Below the pieces are notes generated by a model that was given only the letters and a program-made list of their open reading frames with translations, made no database searches and was not told the DNA's origin. This document shows, in pieces, positions 14,536 through 24,409 of a stretch of DNA of 33,648 bases. How positions within the stretch are numbered: the first letter of the stretch is position 1; the number at the start of each line of letters is the position of its first letter. The position numbers and the translations under genes were made by a program. This DNA comes from Modicisalibacter xianhensis (lineage in GTDB: Bacteria; Pseudomonadota; Gammaproteobacteria; Pseudomonadales; Halomonadaceae): positions 1 to 33,648 of the forward strand of contig NZ_FOPY01000022.1 of assembly GCF_900113605.1 (NCBI RefSeq), read 5' to 3'.

Positions 14536-15711
14536 CTAGCGCACCAAGGTTTGGGCGGCTTCATCGAGCCCCTGAACGCTCAAGGGATACATGCGCTCGC
14601 CGACCAAGTCTCTTATCAGACGGATGGACTGCGTATAGTCCCAGTAGCGTTCGGGGGCCGGGTTGAGCCAGGCCAGGTGAGGAAACTTGCCGACCAGGCG
14701 CTGCAGCCAGGCGGCGCCCGGTTCGTCATTGAAATGCTCGACGCTGCCGCCGGGGTGGGTGATTTCGTAAGGCGACATGGTGGCATCGCCGACCACGATC
14801 ACCTTGTAGTCGCTACCATAGGTCCGTAACAACTCCAGGGTGGGAAACCGCTCGTGGCGGCGCGAATTATCGCGCCAGACCCCTTCATACAGGCAATTAT
14901 GGAAGTAGAAAGGCTCGAGGTGCTTGAACTCGCTGCGGCAGGCAGCGAACAATGCTTCACAGACCCTCACGTGATCGTCCATCGAGCCACCGACATCGAA
15001 CAGCAGCAGTACTTTCACGGCATTGCGCCGTTCCGGGCGGGTACGCACATTGAGAAGGCCACCATCACGAGCCGTCGCCTCGATGGTGCCATCAATATCG
15101 AATTCTTCCCCGGCACCGGTGCGGGCAAAGCGACGCAGGCGGCGCAAGGCCATCTTCATGTTGCGTGGGCCCAGGGCCAGCGCGTCGTCATAGTCGCGAA
15201 ACTGGCGTTCCTCCCAGACCTTGACCGCCCGGCGATGGCGCGATTCGGCTGGCCCGATGCGTATCCCTTCGGGGTTGTAGCCGTAGGCCCCGAAGGGGCT
15301 GGTACCTCCGGTGCCGATCCACTTGTTGCCGCCGGCGTGGCGCTCCCGCTGTTCTTCGAGGCGCTGCTTGAAGGTCTCGATGAGCGCCTCCAGTCCTCCC
15401 AGCGACTCGATCCTTGCCTTGTCTTCTTCTGACAGCGAGCGCTCGAATTCGCGGCGCAGCCACGCCTCCGGAATCAGTGCCTCGAGTGCAGCATCGAGAG
15501 TGTCGACGCCTTCATGCCAAGCCGAGAAGGCGCGGTCGAAGCGATCGTAGTAACGCTCGTCCTTGACCAGCACCAGCCGGGCCAGACGATAGAATTCCTC
15601 CATGTCGGCAAATACGACGCCGCTTTCCACCGCGGCGTGCAGGTCGAGCCATTCACGCAGCGATACCGGGACACCCGCCTGCCTGAGCCTGTCGAAGAGA
15701 CCGATGAACAT
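14536..15711 (-). CDS. VWA-domain protein (CoxE/COG3825-like), partner of a MoxR ATPase
   Basis: The 391-aa protein has a charged N-terminal region and a C-terminal von Willebrand A-like domain (about 230-385). Its metal-site motif DVGGSMD matches DxGxS. HPGG and NDEP stretches follow late in the domain, with no transmembrane segment. MoxR-VWA pairs act as chaperone-like systems that assemble or activate metalloenzymes or large complexes; the client here is unknown. Its start lies 3 bases after the stop of the MoxR gene on the same strand, so the two form one operon. No candidate client enzyme adjoins the pair. Confidence 0.88.
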   Translation of the reverse strand: MFIGLFDRLRQAGVPVSLREWLDLHAAVESGVVFADMEEFYRLARLVLVKDERYYDRFDRAFSAWHEGVDTLDAALEALIPEAWLRREFERSLSEEDKARIESLGGLEALIETFKQRLEEQRERHAGGNKWIGTGGTSPFGAYGYNPEGIRIGPAESRHRRAVKVWEERQFRDYDDALALGPRNMKMALRRLRRFARTGAGEEFDIDGTIEATARDGGLLNVRTRPERRNAVKVLLLFDVGGSMDDHVRVCEALFAACRSEFKHLEPFYFHNCLYEGVWRDNSRRHERFPTLELLRTYGSDYKVIVVGDATMSPYEITHPGGSVEHFNDEPGAAWLQRLVGKFPHLAWLNPAPERYWDYTQSIRLIRDLVGERMYPLSVQGLDEAAQTLVR

Positions 15712-15714
15712 GGC

Positions 15715-16566
15715 TCAGCGCCTCCGCCCGTCACGCCGAGCCATGAAGTCGAGGCGCTCGAGCAGGGACGTGTCCTGCTCGTTCTTGATCAGCGCGCCGG
15801 CCAGCGGCGGCAGCGAACGAGCCGGGTCGCGCTCGTGCAAGGCTTGCTGGGCCAACTGGTCAGCCATGAGCAGTTTCAGCCAGTCGACGAGTTCGGAAGT
15901 CGAAGGCTTTTTCTTCAGGCCGGGGGCAGCACGCAAGTCGAAAAATACTTCCAAAGCCTGTTCGACAAGGCGCCTGTCGATATCGGGAAAGTGCACATCG
16001 ACGATGGCCTGCATGGTGTCGCGGTCGGGAAACTCGATGTAATGGAAGAAGCAGCGCCGTAAAAAGGCATCAGGCAACTCCTTCTCATTGTTGGAGGTGA
16101 TGACGATGATTGGCCGGTGGCGGGCTCGCACCGTCTGGTCGGTCTCGTAGACGTAAAATTCCATGCGGTCGAGTTCCTGCAACAGGTCGTTGGGAAACTC
16201 GATATCCGCCTTGTCGATCTCATCAATCAGTAGAACGACGCGCCGTTCTGCCTCGAAGGCCTCCCAGAGCTTGCCGGGCTTGATGTAGTTGCGCACCTCG
16301 TGCACACCCTCGATACCCAGTTGGGAGTCACGCAGGCGGCTGACGGCATCGTATTCATAGAGGCCCTGATGCGCCTTGGTCGTGGACTTGATGTGCCAGG
16401 TAACGAGCCGGGTATCCAGCGAGCGCGCCAGTTCTTCGGCCAGCAGGGTCTTGCCGGTGCCGGGTTCGCCCTTGATCAGTAGCGGTCTCTGCAGGGTGAC
16501 CGCAGCGTCCACGGCCAGGCGCAACGCGTCCGTGGCCACATAGGTGGAGGTTCCCTCGAAAGCCAT
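15715..16566 (-). CDS. MoxR-family AAA+ ATPase
   Basis: The 283-aa protein contains Walker A GEPGTGKT (about 33-40), Walker B VVLLIDEID (about 110-118), sensor 1 ITSNNEKELPDAFLRRC, and an arginine-rich C-terminus. The length and motif order fit the compact MoxR ATPases that work with a VWA partner, which is the next gene. GAGGAAGG lies just before the ATG. The pair probably remodels or loads a metal cofactor into an unidentified target protein, an inference from the family only. Confidence 0.92.
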   Translation of the reverse strand: MAFEGTSTYVATDALRLAVDAAVTLQRPLLIKGEPGTGKTLLAEELARSLDTRLVTWHIKSTTKAHQGLYEYDAVSRLRDSQLGIEGVHEVRNYIKPGKLWEAFEAERRVVLLIDEIDKADIEFPNDLLQELDRMEFYVYETDQTVRARHRPIIVITSNNEKELPDAFLRRCFFHYIEFPDRDTMQAIVDVHFPDIDRRLVEQALEVFFDLRAAPGLKKKPSTSELVDWLKLLMADQLAQQALHERDPARSLPPLAGALIKNEQDTSLLERLDFMARRDGRRR

Positions 16567-16636
16567 TCGCCTTCCTCGTCGATAGATGTCAAACGAGTGT
16601 ACGAAAGCCTTGTCGGTAGCTCAATTTATCGGCAGG

Positions 16637-17575
16637 TCAGGCCGTGGGCAGATTGGCGTTTTCCAGCATCTGGCGGTCAACGATGGAACCGACGCTGCAG
16701 TTTCGGCCCTTTGCCTTGCACTGGTAGAGCGCCGAATCGGCACAGGCAATCAGGCTTTCGACATCGATCGGGGTACCGGGCAGAGCCGTGGCAACACCGA
16801 TACTGACGGTGACCACGGGTGCCGCAGAGGATCGTTCATGGGGGATGCCGACGGCCTGCAGCATGGTGCGCATGGCTTCGGCCAGGCGCATGGCTTCGTC
16901 GAGGTCGACATCGAGCAAAACGACGAGGAATTCCTCGCCGCCTAGCCGAACGACGATGTCAGTCTCCCGGCGGAACGTGTCGCGCAGCACGTTGGCGATC
17001 TCGACCAGGCATTCGTCACCGGCGGGATGGCCGTAATGGTCGTTGTAATCCTTGAAGTGGTCGACATCCACCATCAGTGCAGACAGCGGCGCCATGCGCC
17101 GACGGCTCAGCGGCAGGGCCACGTCCAGCCGCTGCTCCAGCAGGCGCCGGTTGCCCAGGCCGGTCAGCGGATCGTTGAGAGTCTGTTTCAGCAAGCGCTC
17201 GTTCTGCTCGCGAAGCGTATCGAGCAGTTGCTGGATCTCATGGGATAACAGCCCGATATCGTCATCACGCCCGACCAGGGCCGTGGGTGGTTCGCCGGCC
17301 TTGCCTTCACGCTGATCCCGAACGTAATCGACCAACTGATGGATAGGGCGGGTATAGCCTCGCTGCAGGCAGGCGACCGTCGCACCCAGCACCACGACAA
17401 GTAACAGGCCGGCCAGGGCCAGGCGCAGGGGAAGGTCTACTTCTCCCGCCGATGGCGAATCGAGCAGGTGGGGTTGAGCGATCCACCACATCAAGGTGCC
17501 GGAAACCAGAAGCAGCAGTGCGAACGTGCCAAGGAAACGCCAATGAGTCGGTTTTTTCTTCTTCGTGGGCTGCAT
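16637..17575 (-). CDS. Membrane-anchored diguanylate cyclase (GGDEF)
   Basis: The 312-aa protein has two hydrophobic segments (about 14-34 and 52-72), a HAMP-like/coiled stretch and a C-terminal GGDEF domain (about 145-305) with the active-site motif GGEEF. An I-site RETD lies five residues before it, so c-di-GMP synthesis with product feedback is expected. The short region between the two spans is probably periplasmic. The ATG at 17575 is chosen; an in-frame GTG at 17653 would add 26 residues, but its AGGA is too close. Neither start has a strong ribosome site. It follows the ABC exporter on the same strand and may be co-transcribed. Confidence 0.88.
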   Translation of the reverse strand: MQPTKKKKPTHWRFLGTFALLLLVSGTLMWWIAQPHLLDSPSAGEVDLPLRLALAGLLLVVVLGATVACLQRGYTRPIHQLVDYVRDQREGKAGEPPTALVGRDDDIGLLSHEIQQLLDTLREQNERLLKQTLNDPLTGLGNRRLLEQRLDVALPLSRRRMAPLSALMVDVDHFKDYNDHYGHPAGDECLVEIANVLRDTFRRETDIVVRLGGEEFLVVLLDVDLDEAMRLAEAMRTMLQAVGIPHERSSAAPVVTVSIGVATALPGTPIDVESLIACADSALYQCKAKGRNCSVGSIVDRQMLENANLPTA

Positions 17576-17680
17576 GGCTCGACGCTGGTTCGTGACAGGA
17601 TCGAACACCCCTCGGGGCGTGTCCGGTGGCCGGATTCGTGGAACTCCTGACACTTCCTATCGGCGGGCAGGTCACTTACT

Positions 17681-19501
17681 TTAAGGTAAATTAATATGCA
17701 GGGGATCCTTGCCTTCCTGTCCCGTGTCTTTCGACGCCGTCGTTCCGAATTGCAGGCTCGCCAGATGCCGATACAAGGCATTGGTCTCGAGTAGCTCCCG
17801 GTGGGAGCCGTCGCCGATCAGGCGCCCCTGGTCGAAGACCAGCAGGCGGTCGGCGGACACCACGGTCGAGAGCCGGTGGGCGACGACCAGGCTGGTACGG
17901 CCTTTCATGAGCCGATCCAACGCTTCCTGCACCAGGCGTTCACTCTCCGCGTCGAGCGCGCTGGTCGCCTCGTCGAGCAGCAGGACGCGAGGATTGCGCA
18001 GCAGTGCCCGGGCAATGGCCAGACGCTGGCGCTGCCCTCCCGAGAGCTGGACGCCGCCGGGGCCAAGGTGGCTATCGAAGCCATTGGGCAATGCTTCGAT
18101 AAAGCCGAGGGCATTCGCATCGCGTGCAGCGGCACGCACGTCGTCGTCGCTGGCCCGGGGCGCGCCGTAGCGAATGTTGTCGGCGGCCGAGCCGGTAAAC
18201 AGCACCGGTTCCTGGGCGACCATGCCAATGACCGAGCGCAGTTGCGCCGGGTCGAGATCGCGAAGGTCCACGTCATCGAGGCATAGCCTGCCGTGATCCG
18301 GATCGTAGAAGCGCAGCAGCAACTGGAGCAGGGTGCTCTTGCCGGCCCCGGATGGCCCGACCAGGGCAATGCGCTCGCCGGGACGAATCCGGATCGTCAC
18401 GTCGTTCAAGGCCAGTGTGTCGCGGCGGCTGGGATAGGCAAACGTCACATGTTCCACGCCGATGGCGCCGAGCAGCGGCGAAGGCAACGGTGTCGGCCTG
18501 TCGGGGGCACGGATCACGGGGCGGGCATCGAGCAGTTCCAGCAGGCGCTCGGCAGCGCCGGCGGCGCGTTGCACATCGCCGGCGACTTCCGACAGGGCCG
18601 CGACCGCCCCCGCGGCCAGCACGGCGTAGAACACGAACGCAGACAACTCGCCGGCGCTCATGTCGCCGGCCAGCACCGCATGGCCGCCTTGCCAGAGCAT
18701 CAGGCCGACAGCGGCAAAGATCACCAGCATGGCGATCCCGGTCAGCCAGGCCCGTTGGCGGGTGCGGGCCACGGCGACCCCGAAGGCCGTCTCGACATGC
18801 CGTGCATAGTGGCGGCAATCAACCGCTTCATGGCCAAAAGCCTGGACGGTACGGATGCCGGTCAGTGTCTCGCCGGCATAGCGTCCCAGCTCGGCAACCT
18901 GATCCTGGCTGTGCCGCGACAGACGACGCACACGCCGACCTAACCACAGAATCGGCAACACGGTTGCGGGTATGCCCAGCAGTACCAGGGCGCTGAGCCA
19001 GGGCTGGGTGACCAGCATCAGGATGGCGGACCCGATGAGCATCAACAGGTTACGCAGTGCCACCGACAATGACGAGCCGAACAGGCTCTGCAGCACGCTG
19101 GTATCTGCCGTCAGCCGCGACTGGATCTCGCCGGCGCCCTGGTTGCGAGCGCCGTTCTCGAAAAAGGCCGGGTCGAGGGTCAGCAGGTGATCGAACACGT
19201 GGCGGCGCAGATCGGCAGCCAGGCGCTCGCCGATCCAGGTCACCAGGTAATAGCGCAGGGCGGATGCGCCGGCCAGTACCCCGACGACACACAGCATGGC
19301 GAACAACGCCTGGTTGAGGTCACTGGCATTGCGATCCATGAAGCCTTGATCGATGGCCAGTCGCAGCCCCTGGCCCAGCAGGAGTACGCTGCCGGAGGCA
19401 ATCAGCAGGGCTGCGCCGGCAAGCGCCAGGCGGGCCCGATACGGACGCAACAGGCCAAGCAGGCGCAATAGAATACGCGGGTTCGGGCGCGACTGGTTCA
19501 T
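17681..19501 (-). CDS. ABC exporter, fused permease and ATPase (MsbA/LmrA-like half-transporter)
   Basis: The 606-aa protein has six predicted spans (about 20-300) and a C-terminal ATPase domain (about 345-585). The ATPase shows Walker A GPSGAGKST, a Q-loop MVAQEP, the signature LSGGQRQRLAIARALL, Walker B VLLLDEATSALD and the H-loop VAHRLS. All catalytic motifs are intact, so it should work as a homodimeric exporter of a lipid or other hydrophobic compound; the substrate cannot be read from sequence. The site before ATG 19501 is weak. Its 3' end is AT-rich and contains a near-palindrome at 17676-17689. Confidence 0.93.
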   Translation of the reverse strand: MNQSRPNPRILLRLLGLLRPYRARLALAGAALLIASGSVLLLGQGLRLAIDQGFMDRNASDLNQALFAMLCVVGVLAGASALRYYLVTWIGERLAADLRRHVFDHLLTLDPAFFENGARNQGAGEIQSRLTADTSVLQSLFGSSLSVALRNLLMLIGSAILMLVTQPWLSALVLLGIPATVLPILWLGRRVRRLSRHSQDQVAELGRYAGETLTGIRTVQAFGHEAVDCRHYARHVETAFGVAVARTRQRAWLTGIAMLVIFAAVGLMLWQGGHAVLAGDMSAGELSAFVFYAVLAAGAVAALSEVAGDVQRAAGAAERLLELLDARPVIRAPDRPTPLPSPLLGAIGVEHVTFAYPSRRDTLALNDVTIRIRPGERIALVGPSGAGKSTLLQLLLRFYDPDHGRLCLDDVDLRDLDPAQLRSVIGMVAQEPVLFTGSAADNIRYGAPRASDDDVRAAARDANALGFIEALPNGFDSHLGPGGVQLSGGQRQRLAIARALLRNPRVLLLDEATSALDAESERLVQEALDRLMKGRTSLVVAHRLSTVVSADRLLVFDQGRLIGDGSHRELLETNALYRHLASLQFGTTASKDTGQEGKDPLHINLP

Positions 19502-19572
19502 GGCAACCCCAGGCAGAAGGAAGGAGCCGCGCAGGCGGCAGGCATGTCGTGGCAGCGTAACGGCATCAAGCT

Positions 19573-19612
19573 GGCCTGACCATACGCCAGGCCGGCCAGT
19601 ATGGCGCCATAC
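19573..19612 (-). terminator. Hairpin and palindrome downstream of the aldehyde dehydrogenase gene
   Basis: GGCCTG (19573-19578) pairs with CAGGCC (19588-19593). It adjoins a perfect 14-bp palindrome, GTATGGCGCCATAC, at 19599-19612. They lie 50-90 bases past the stop of the minus-strand gene and could terminate it, though no T run follows. The rest of 19502-19664 shows no gene. Confidence 0.4.
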
Positions 19613-19664
19613 CGGATGGGCGCCGGGGAACGATCATCGGGCCAGTACGCTAGGTGCCAGGCCG

Positions 19665-21131
19665 TCAGAAGGGGTACTGGCGGGGCTCGTGCTGGACGGT
19701 GATCCAGTGATCGGTAGTGAATTCCTCGATGGCCCAATCGCCATTGAAACGACCGATGCCCGAGTTCTTTTCGCCGCCAAAGGGCGCATTCGGCGAATCG
19801 TTGGTCGCCATGTCGTTGATATGGGTCATGCCGGCTTCCATGCGCCGGGCAAAGCGTACACCCCGCTCGAGGTCGCGGGTGTAGACGGCACTGGACAGGC
19901 CATATTCGGTGTCGTTGGCCAGCGCCAAGGCATGCGCTTCATCCCGGGCGCGAAGGATACCGACCAGGGGGCCGAAGATCTCTTCGCTCGCGATATTCAT
20001 GTCCTGGGTGACGTTGCCGAAGACATGGGGTGGCACGACCTGCCCTTGAATCTCGCCATCGAGCAGTACTTCGGCGCCCTCTTGCTTGGCGGTCTTGATC
20101 TTGTCGCGCAGCGAGTCCAGTTGCTTGGCATTGATGATCGGTCCGATTACGGTGTCCTGCCGGGTTGGATCGCCGATAGGCAGTTGGCGAGCACGCTCGA
20201 CGAAGCGTTCGACAAAGGCATCATGGCACGCGTCGGCGACGATGATTCGGTTCACCGCCATGCATACCTGACCTTGATGCAGGAACTTGCCTGCGATCGC
20301 CCCATCGACGGCCCGGTCGATATCGGCATCGTCGAGGACCACCAACGGTCCGTTGCCCCCCAGCTCCAGCGCGACATGCTTGATGCAGTCGCCGCCAGTG
20401 GCCAGCTTGCCGATGTTCTTGCCGACAGGGGTGGAGCCGGTAAACGAGATCAGCTTGGGAATTGGATGCTCGACGAAGGCGTCGCCGATTTCCGAGCCGG
20501 GCCCGACGACCACGCTCAATGCGCCTGCAGGCAACCCCGCTTCCTCGTAGATGCGCGCCAGAAGAAGCCCGCCGGTCAGCGGCGTGTCGCTGGCCGGCTT
20601 GATGACGACCGTATTGCCCACAGCCAGCGCGGGGGCGACCGAGCGCTGCGATAGCTGCAGGGGAAAGTTCCACGGGCTGATCACCCCGACCACGCCCAGC
20701 GGCTCGCGATAGACCCGGCTTTCCTTGCCTGGAATTTCCGATGGCAAGATATGCCCGTGTACGCGGCTGGGCATGCTGGCCGCTTCCAGGGTCACGGCGC
20801 GTACCAGATCGATCTCGAGCTGGGCCTTGAGATAGGTGCTGCCGGCTTCGCGAATCAGCCAGTCGGCGATCTCGTCACGTCGCGCATCCAGGATGCCGAC
20901 GGCACGCAGCATGACCTCGGCACGCGCCGCCGGTCCCATGGCCGCCCACTCCGGCTGGACTTCCCTGGCCTTGCGATAGGCGGCGTCCATGTCGTTCCGG
21001 TCGGCCTGACACAACGTCAGCAGAGTGCCTTGGTCATAGGGATTCAGTACATCCCGGGTACGTTCGTTGCTGCCCTCACGCCATTCCCCGGCGAGAGGCA
21101 GCAACTGCAAGTCTCGATAACGTTCAGGCAT
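19665..21131 (-). CDS. NAD(P)+-dependent aldehyde dehydrogenase
   Basis: The 488-aa protein has the full family layout: PWNFPLQL and [10 protein letters not shown] cofactor-binding segments, FTGSTPVG, general base E256 in ELGGN and catalytic C290 in GQVCM (spacing 34, as usual), then EEIFGPLV. It oxidises an aldehyde to a carboxylic acid. The overall sequence recalls the benzaldehyde/vanillin dehydrogenase group more than betaine-aldehyde dehydrogenases, but this is an impression. ATG 21131 has AAGGA 8 bases upstream; the longer reading from 21197 lacks one. It is a single gene, divergent from the DUF4383 gene. Confidence 0.93.
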   Translation of the reverse strand: MPERYRDLQLLPLAGEWREGSNERTRDVLNPYDQGTLLTLCQADRNDMDAAYRKAREVQPEWAAMGPAARAEVMLRAVGILDARRDEIADWLIREAGSTYLKAQLEIDLVRAVTLEAASMPSRVHGHILPSEIPGKESRVYREPLGVVGVISPWNFPLQLSQRSVAPALAVGNTVVIKPASDTPLTGGLLLARIYEEAGLPAGALSVVVGPGSEIGDAFVEHPIPKLISFTGSTPVGKNIGKLATGGDCIKHVALELGGNGPLVVLDDADIDRAVDGAIAGKFLHQGQVCMAVNRIIVADACHDAFVERFVERARQLPIGDPTRQDTVIGPIINAKQLDSLRDKIKTAKQEGAEVLLDGEIQGQVVPPHVFGNVTQDMNIASEEIFGPLVGILRARDEAHALALANDTEYGLSSAVYTRDLERGVRFARRMEAGMTHINDMATNDSPNAPFGGEKNSGIGRFNGDWAIEEFTTDHWITVQHEPRQYPF

Positions 21132-21232
21132 GGTGTCGTCCTTGGGCTGAAGCGTTGGGAACAAGGGTCTCGAGGTCAGGGTAGTCGTATTTGGCACGGG
21201 TTACGTGTCGTCGAGTTACCGCGATGACGCAC

Positions 21233-21265
21233 TTGGGTGAACTCGCATTGCGCCGTGTCACCCAA
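21233..21265. promoter_or_regulatory. Inverted repeat TTGGGTGA-N17-TCACCCAA
   Basis: Perfect 8-bp half-sites at 21233-21240 and 21258-21265 lie in the 265-bp divergent region between the aldehyde dehydrogenase and DUF4383 genes. It could be a widely spaced operator or an RNA hairpin. No clear promoter was recognised in the rest of the region. Confidence 0.35.
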
Positions 21266-21396
21266 CTTGTAGGTAAGGTAACTCCTTGTCATGTTTGGCG
21301 TTGTTTGCGCTCGTCAGAGGCTTTTGCAGGTGACGTACTGCCCAGGATTGCTAGCCTGTCGGAGTGGCATCACACATCCATGAGGAGGGAACCGAC

Positions 21397-21828
21397 ATGG
21401 TTAAAAAATTCGCGCTCATCTTCGGTATCGTTTATGTCCTGGTCGGCATCATGGGGTTTATCCCCGGGCTGGTGACTCCCCCGGAAGCCCCTGAGGCGCT
21501 TCCGGCAGATACGGGGCATGGCCAGTTGCTGGGTATCTTTCCGGTCAACCTCTGGCACAACCTGGTGCACTTGGCTATTGGGGTATGGGGCATCATTGCA
21601 GCCAAGAGCTTCGGGGCGGCAGTGAGCTATGCACGGGCCAACACGGTCATTTTCGGCGCACTGACCATATTGGGGCTTTTCCCTGTCACCAACGTCCTGT
21701 TCGGACTGGCGCCGATTTACGGCAACGATATCTGGCTGCATCTGCTCAACACCCTGGTTGCCGGCTATTTCGGGTTCGGGCCGCCTGCACGGCAGAAGGC
21801 GGAGCCCATGCATCACCGTCCGCAGTAA
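21397..21828 (+). CDS. DUF4383 small membrane protein
   Basis: The 143-aa protein has four predicted membrane spans (about 4-26, 50-72, 82-104, 110-128) and the motif NLWHNLVHLAIGVWG, which is characteristic of DUF4383. Function is unknown. The ATG has an excellent GAGGAGGG site 6 bases upstream, which suggests high expression. It stands alone between the aldehyde dehydrogenase (divergent) and trxC (same strand, 69 bp downstream). Confidence 0.88.
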   Translation: MVKKFALIFGIVYVLVGIMGFIPGLVTPPEAPEALPADTGHGQLLGIFPVNLWHNLVHLAIGVWGIIAAKSFGAAVSYARANTVIFGALTILGLFPVTNVLFGLAPIYGNDIWLHLLNTLVAGYFGFGPPARQKAEPMHHRPQ

Positions 21829-21897
21829 CGGCATGTGGCTTGATGTCATGACGTATCGCCATCATATTCCCGAAAAATCACTGTCTGGAGTGACACA

Positions 21898-22335
21898 ATG
21901 AGTGAGGCCCTGTTGCTGGCATGTCCGCATTGCCGTGCGATGAATCGGGTCCAGCGGGCGCGTCTCGACGACGCGCCCAGTTGCGGCAAGTGCAAGCAGT
22001 CCCTGTTCACGGGAGCACCCATCGACCTGACGTCGGCCAACTACGATGCCATTGTCAGTCGCAGCGAGTTGCCGGTCGTGGTGGACTTCTGGGCGAGCTG
22101 GTGCGGGCCATGCAAGATGATGGCGCCGATCTTCGGCCAGGTAGCTGGTGAACTGGAGCCGCGCATGCGCTTCGCCAAGCTGGATACCGAAGCCGAGCAG
22201 GCACTGGCGGGACGCTTCGGCATCCGCAGCATCCCGACCCTGATCGTCCTCCAGCGTGGCAAGGAAGTGGCACGCCAGGCGGGGGCGATGCAGGCGTCGC
22301 AGCTCAAGCAGTGGCTAACGCCGCACCTGGCCTGA
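21898..22335 (+). CDS. trxC: Thioredoxin 2 (TrxC)
   Basis: The 145-aa protein starts with the TrxC zinc-binding extension (CPHC near residue 9, CGKC near residue 29). The thioredoxin fold that follows has the redox motif WCGPC and cis-proline in SIPTL. It reduces disulfides in the cytosol, and the zinc module makes it redox-sensitive in known homologues. GGAG lies 8 bases before the ATG. The 62 bases after it hold no clear hairpin before pncB. Confidence 0.96.
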   Translation: MSEALLLACPHCRAMNRVQRARLDDAPSCGKCKQSLFTGAPIDLTSANYDAIVSRSELPVVVDFWASWCGPCKMMAPIFGQVAGELEPRMRFAKLDTEAEQALAGRFGIRSIPTLIVLQRGKEVARQAGAMQASQLKQWLTPHLA

Positions 22336-22393
22336 CTAGGCGGAGGAGACAGTTCGGAACCGAGCGGGCAGGACGTGTACACTCAAGGGAAAC

Positions 22394-23620
22394 ATGGACT
22401 GCCTATCGGAGACGACGTTGACTGCGACCTACCGTACCCAGGGACCGATCATCACCTCCCTGCTGGATACCGACTGGTACAAGGTGACCATGATGCAGGG
22501 GGTGCATCACAAGTATCCCAATGCCAGTGTGACGTGGGAGTTTCGCAGCCGTAATGCCGAAGATCTCGAGCCCTATATCGACGAGATCCGTGAGCAGATC
22601 GACTATCTGGCCTCGGTGCGCCTGGCGCCCGAGGAGTCAGCGTACCTAAGCACCTTCCCCTATATGTCGCCGGATTTCATCCGCTTCCTGGAGCTGTTCC
22701 GCTTTCGTCCGGAATACGTCGACGTCTACATGGAAGAGTGCGAGCTGTGCATCGTCATCGACGGGCCATGGTCGCACAGCATTCTGTTCGAGATCGTGAT
22801 CCTGGCAATCATCAGCGAAGTGCGTAACCGTTCGCTTTATCCTGACGTCACCATCGACCAGGCAGTGAGACAACTGCGTCACAAGATGGAGCTGTTGCGC
22901 AGTCAGTATACCGAGGAGCAACTGGCGGGATTCAACCTGGCTGACTTCGGCACGCGGCGGCGCCTCTCCCAGCCCGTGCACGAAGCCATCGTCGAGGTGC
23001 TGTTAAAAGAGTTTCCCGGTAACTTCGTCGGTACCAGCAACGTCGATATCGCGCGCCGCCATGACATCTGCCCGATGGGCACCATGGCGCATGAATGGGT
23101 CATGGCGCACCAGCAACTGGGCAGTCGCCTGATCGACAGCCAGCGTACGGCGCTGGAAGCCTGGGTTCAGGAGTATCGCGGCTACCTGGGCATCGCCCTG
23201 ACCGACACGATTACCCTGGATGCCTTCCTGCGCGATTTCGACCTGTACTTCGCCAAGCTCTTCGATGGACTGCGCCACGACAGTGGCGACCCGTTGGTGT
23301 TCGCCGAAAAGTGCATTCGCCATTACGAGTCGCTGGGCATCGATCCGATGACCAAGACGCTGATCTTCAGCGACGCCCTGACCTTCGACAAGGCCATGTC
23401 CATCAAGACCGCACTGGATGGCCGCATACGTACCAGCTTCGGGATCGGCACCAACCTCACCTGTGACGTACCGGGCGTCAAGCCGATGAACATCGTCCTC
23501 AAGATGGTGTCGTGCAATGGCCAGCCGGTGGCCAAGATTTCCGACGAGCCGGGCAAGACCATGTCGCGCGACAGTGGCTACGTCAATTACCTGAAAAGCG
23601 TCTTCGGCGTCCAGCACTGA
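22394..23620 (+). CDS. pncB: Nicotinate phosphoribosyltransferase
   Basis: The 408-aa protein matches PncB along its length: [14 protein letters not shown] at the N-terminus, [16 protein letters not shown], the catalytic histidine stretch [12 protein letters not shown], and LRHDSGDP and FGIGTNLT in the phosphate-binding half. It converts nicotinate and PRPP to nicotinate mononucleotide in NAD salvage. The ATG at 22394 has AAGGG close upstream; a TTG at 22418 with GGAG at ideal distance is an alternative, shortening the protein by 8 residues. It is followed 28 bp later by an SDR gene on the same strand, a likely operon. Confidence 0.95.
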   Translation: MDCLSETTLTATYRTQGPIITSLLDTDWYKVTMMQGVHHKYPNASVTWEFRSRNAEDLEPYIDEIREQIDYLASVRLAPEESAYLSTFPYMSPDFIRFLELFRFRPEYVDVYMEECELCIVIDGPWSHSILFEIVILAIISEVRNRSLYPDVTIDQAVRQLRHKMELLRSQYTEEQLAGFNLADFGTRRRLSQPVHEAIVEVLLKEFPGNFVGTSNVDIARRHDICPMGTMAHEWVMAHQQLGSRLIDSQRTALEAWVQEYRGYLGIALTDTITLDAFLRDFDLYFAKLFDGLRHDSGDPLVFAEKCIRHYESLGIDPMTKTLIFSDALTFDKAMSIKTALDGRIRTSFGIGTNLTCDVPGVKPMNIVLKMVSCNGQPVAKISDEPGKTMSRDSGYVNYLKSVFGVQH

Positions 23621-23648
23621 GCGTCAGCAAAATATATAAGGACTAGCG

Positions 23649-24395
23649 ATGGATAACGTGATGATTGTCACCGGCGGCAGCCGGGGCATCGGGGCCGCCA
23701 CGGCACGGCTAGGGGCGGCGGCAGGCTACCGTGTCTGTCTCAGTTACCGGGGCAATGAGGCGGCGGCACAGGCCGTCGTCGACGAGATCGAGCAGCACGG
23801 CGGTACCGCCATCGCGGTAGCGGCTGATGTTGGCAACGAAACCGATATCCTGCAGCTTTTTCGCACTACGGACGAACGCCTGGGCCCGGTCACGGCACTG
23901 GTCAACAACGCCGGCATCCTCGAACGCCAGATGCGCGTTCAGGACATGGACGCCGAAAGACTGTCGCGCATCCTCGCGGTCAATGTCACCGGCAGCATTC
24001 TCTGCGCCCGCGAGGCCATCCGACGCATGTCGACGGCGCACGGTGGGCAGGGCGGCGCCATCGTCAATCTCTCCTCCGTTGCGGCTCGCCTGGGCGCCCC
24101 GAACGAGTATGTCGATTACGCGGCCACCAAGGGAGCCATCGACACCTTCACGCTGGGGTTGGCCAAGGAATTGGCCGATGAGGGTATCCGCGTCAATGCC
24201 GTCAGGCCCGGCATCATTTATACCGATATCCATGCCAGTGGCGGCGAGCCGGGACGAGTCGACAGGCTCAAGGAGTCGGTGCCCATGAAGCGTGGCGGAC
24301 GGGCCGACGAAGTGGCGCAGGCGATTCTCTGGCTGCTGTCCGATGCGGCATCCTACACAACCGGCACGATAATCGACGTTACCGGGGGACGCTGA
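23649..24395 (+). CDS. Short-chain dehydrogenase/reductase (SDR)
   Basis: The 248-aa protein is a classical SDR: TGGSRGIG (8-15) for NADP(H)/NAD(H), NNAG near residue 90, catalytic S in NLSSVAA, YAATK with Y and K near 155-159, and a C-terminal G-G-R. The substrate cannot be predicted. AAGGA sits 7 bases before the ATG. It lies 28 bp behind pncB and converges with the flavodoxin-fold reductase, with only 14 bp between stops. Confidence 0.93.
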   Translation: MDNVMIVTGGSRGIGAATARLGAAAGYRVCLSYRGNEAAAQAVVDEIEQHGGTAIAVAADVGNETDILQLFRTTDERLGPVTALVNNAGILERQMRVQDMDAERLSRILAVNVTGSILCAREAIRRMSTAHGGQGGAIVNLSSVAARLGAPNEYVDYAATKGAIDTFTLGLAKELADEGIRVNAVRPGIIYTDIHASGGEPGRVDRLKESVPMKRGGRADEVAQAILWLLSDAASYTTGTIIDVTGGR

Positions 24396-24409
24396 GAGCA
24401 AGGCCCTGC

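Noticed and set aside
19353-20654. A 433-codon plus-strand frame across the ABC exporter start and the aldehyde dehydrogenase
   Set aside because: It is antisense to two genes with complete catalytic motifs, and its composition is that of a shadow frame.
11083-21131. An aromatic-acid catabolic island formed by benE and the aldehyde dehydrogenase
   Set aside because: The two genes are more than 7 kb apart with unrelated genes between them, and no ring-cleavage or hydroxylating enzyme is present.
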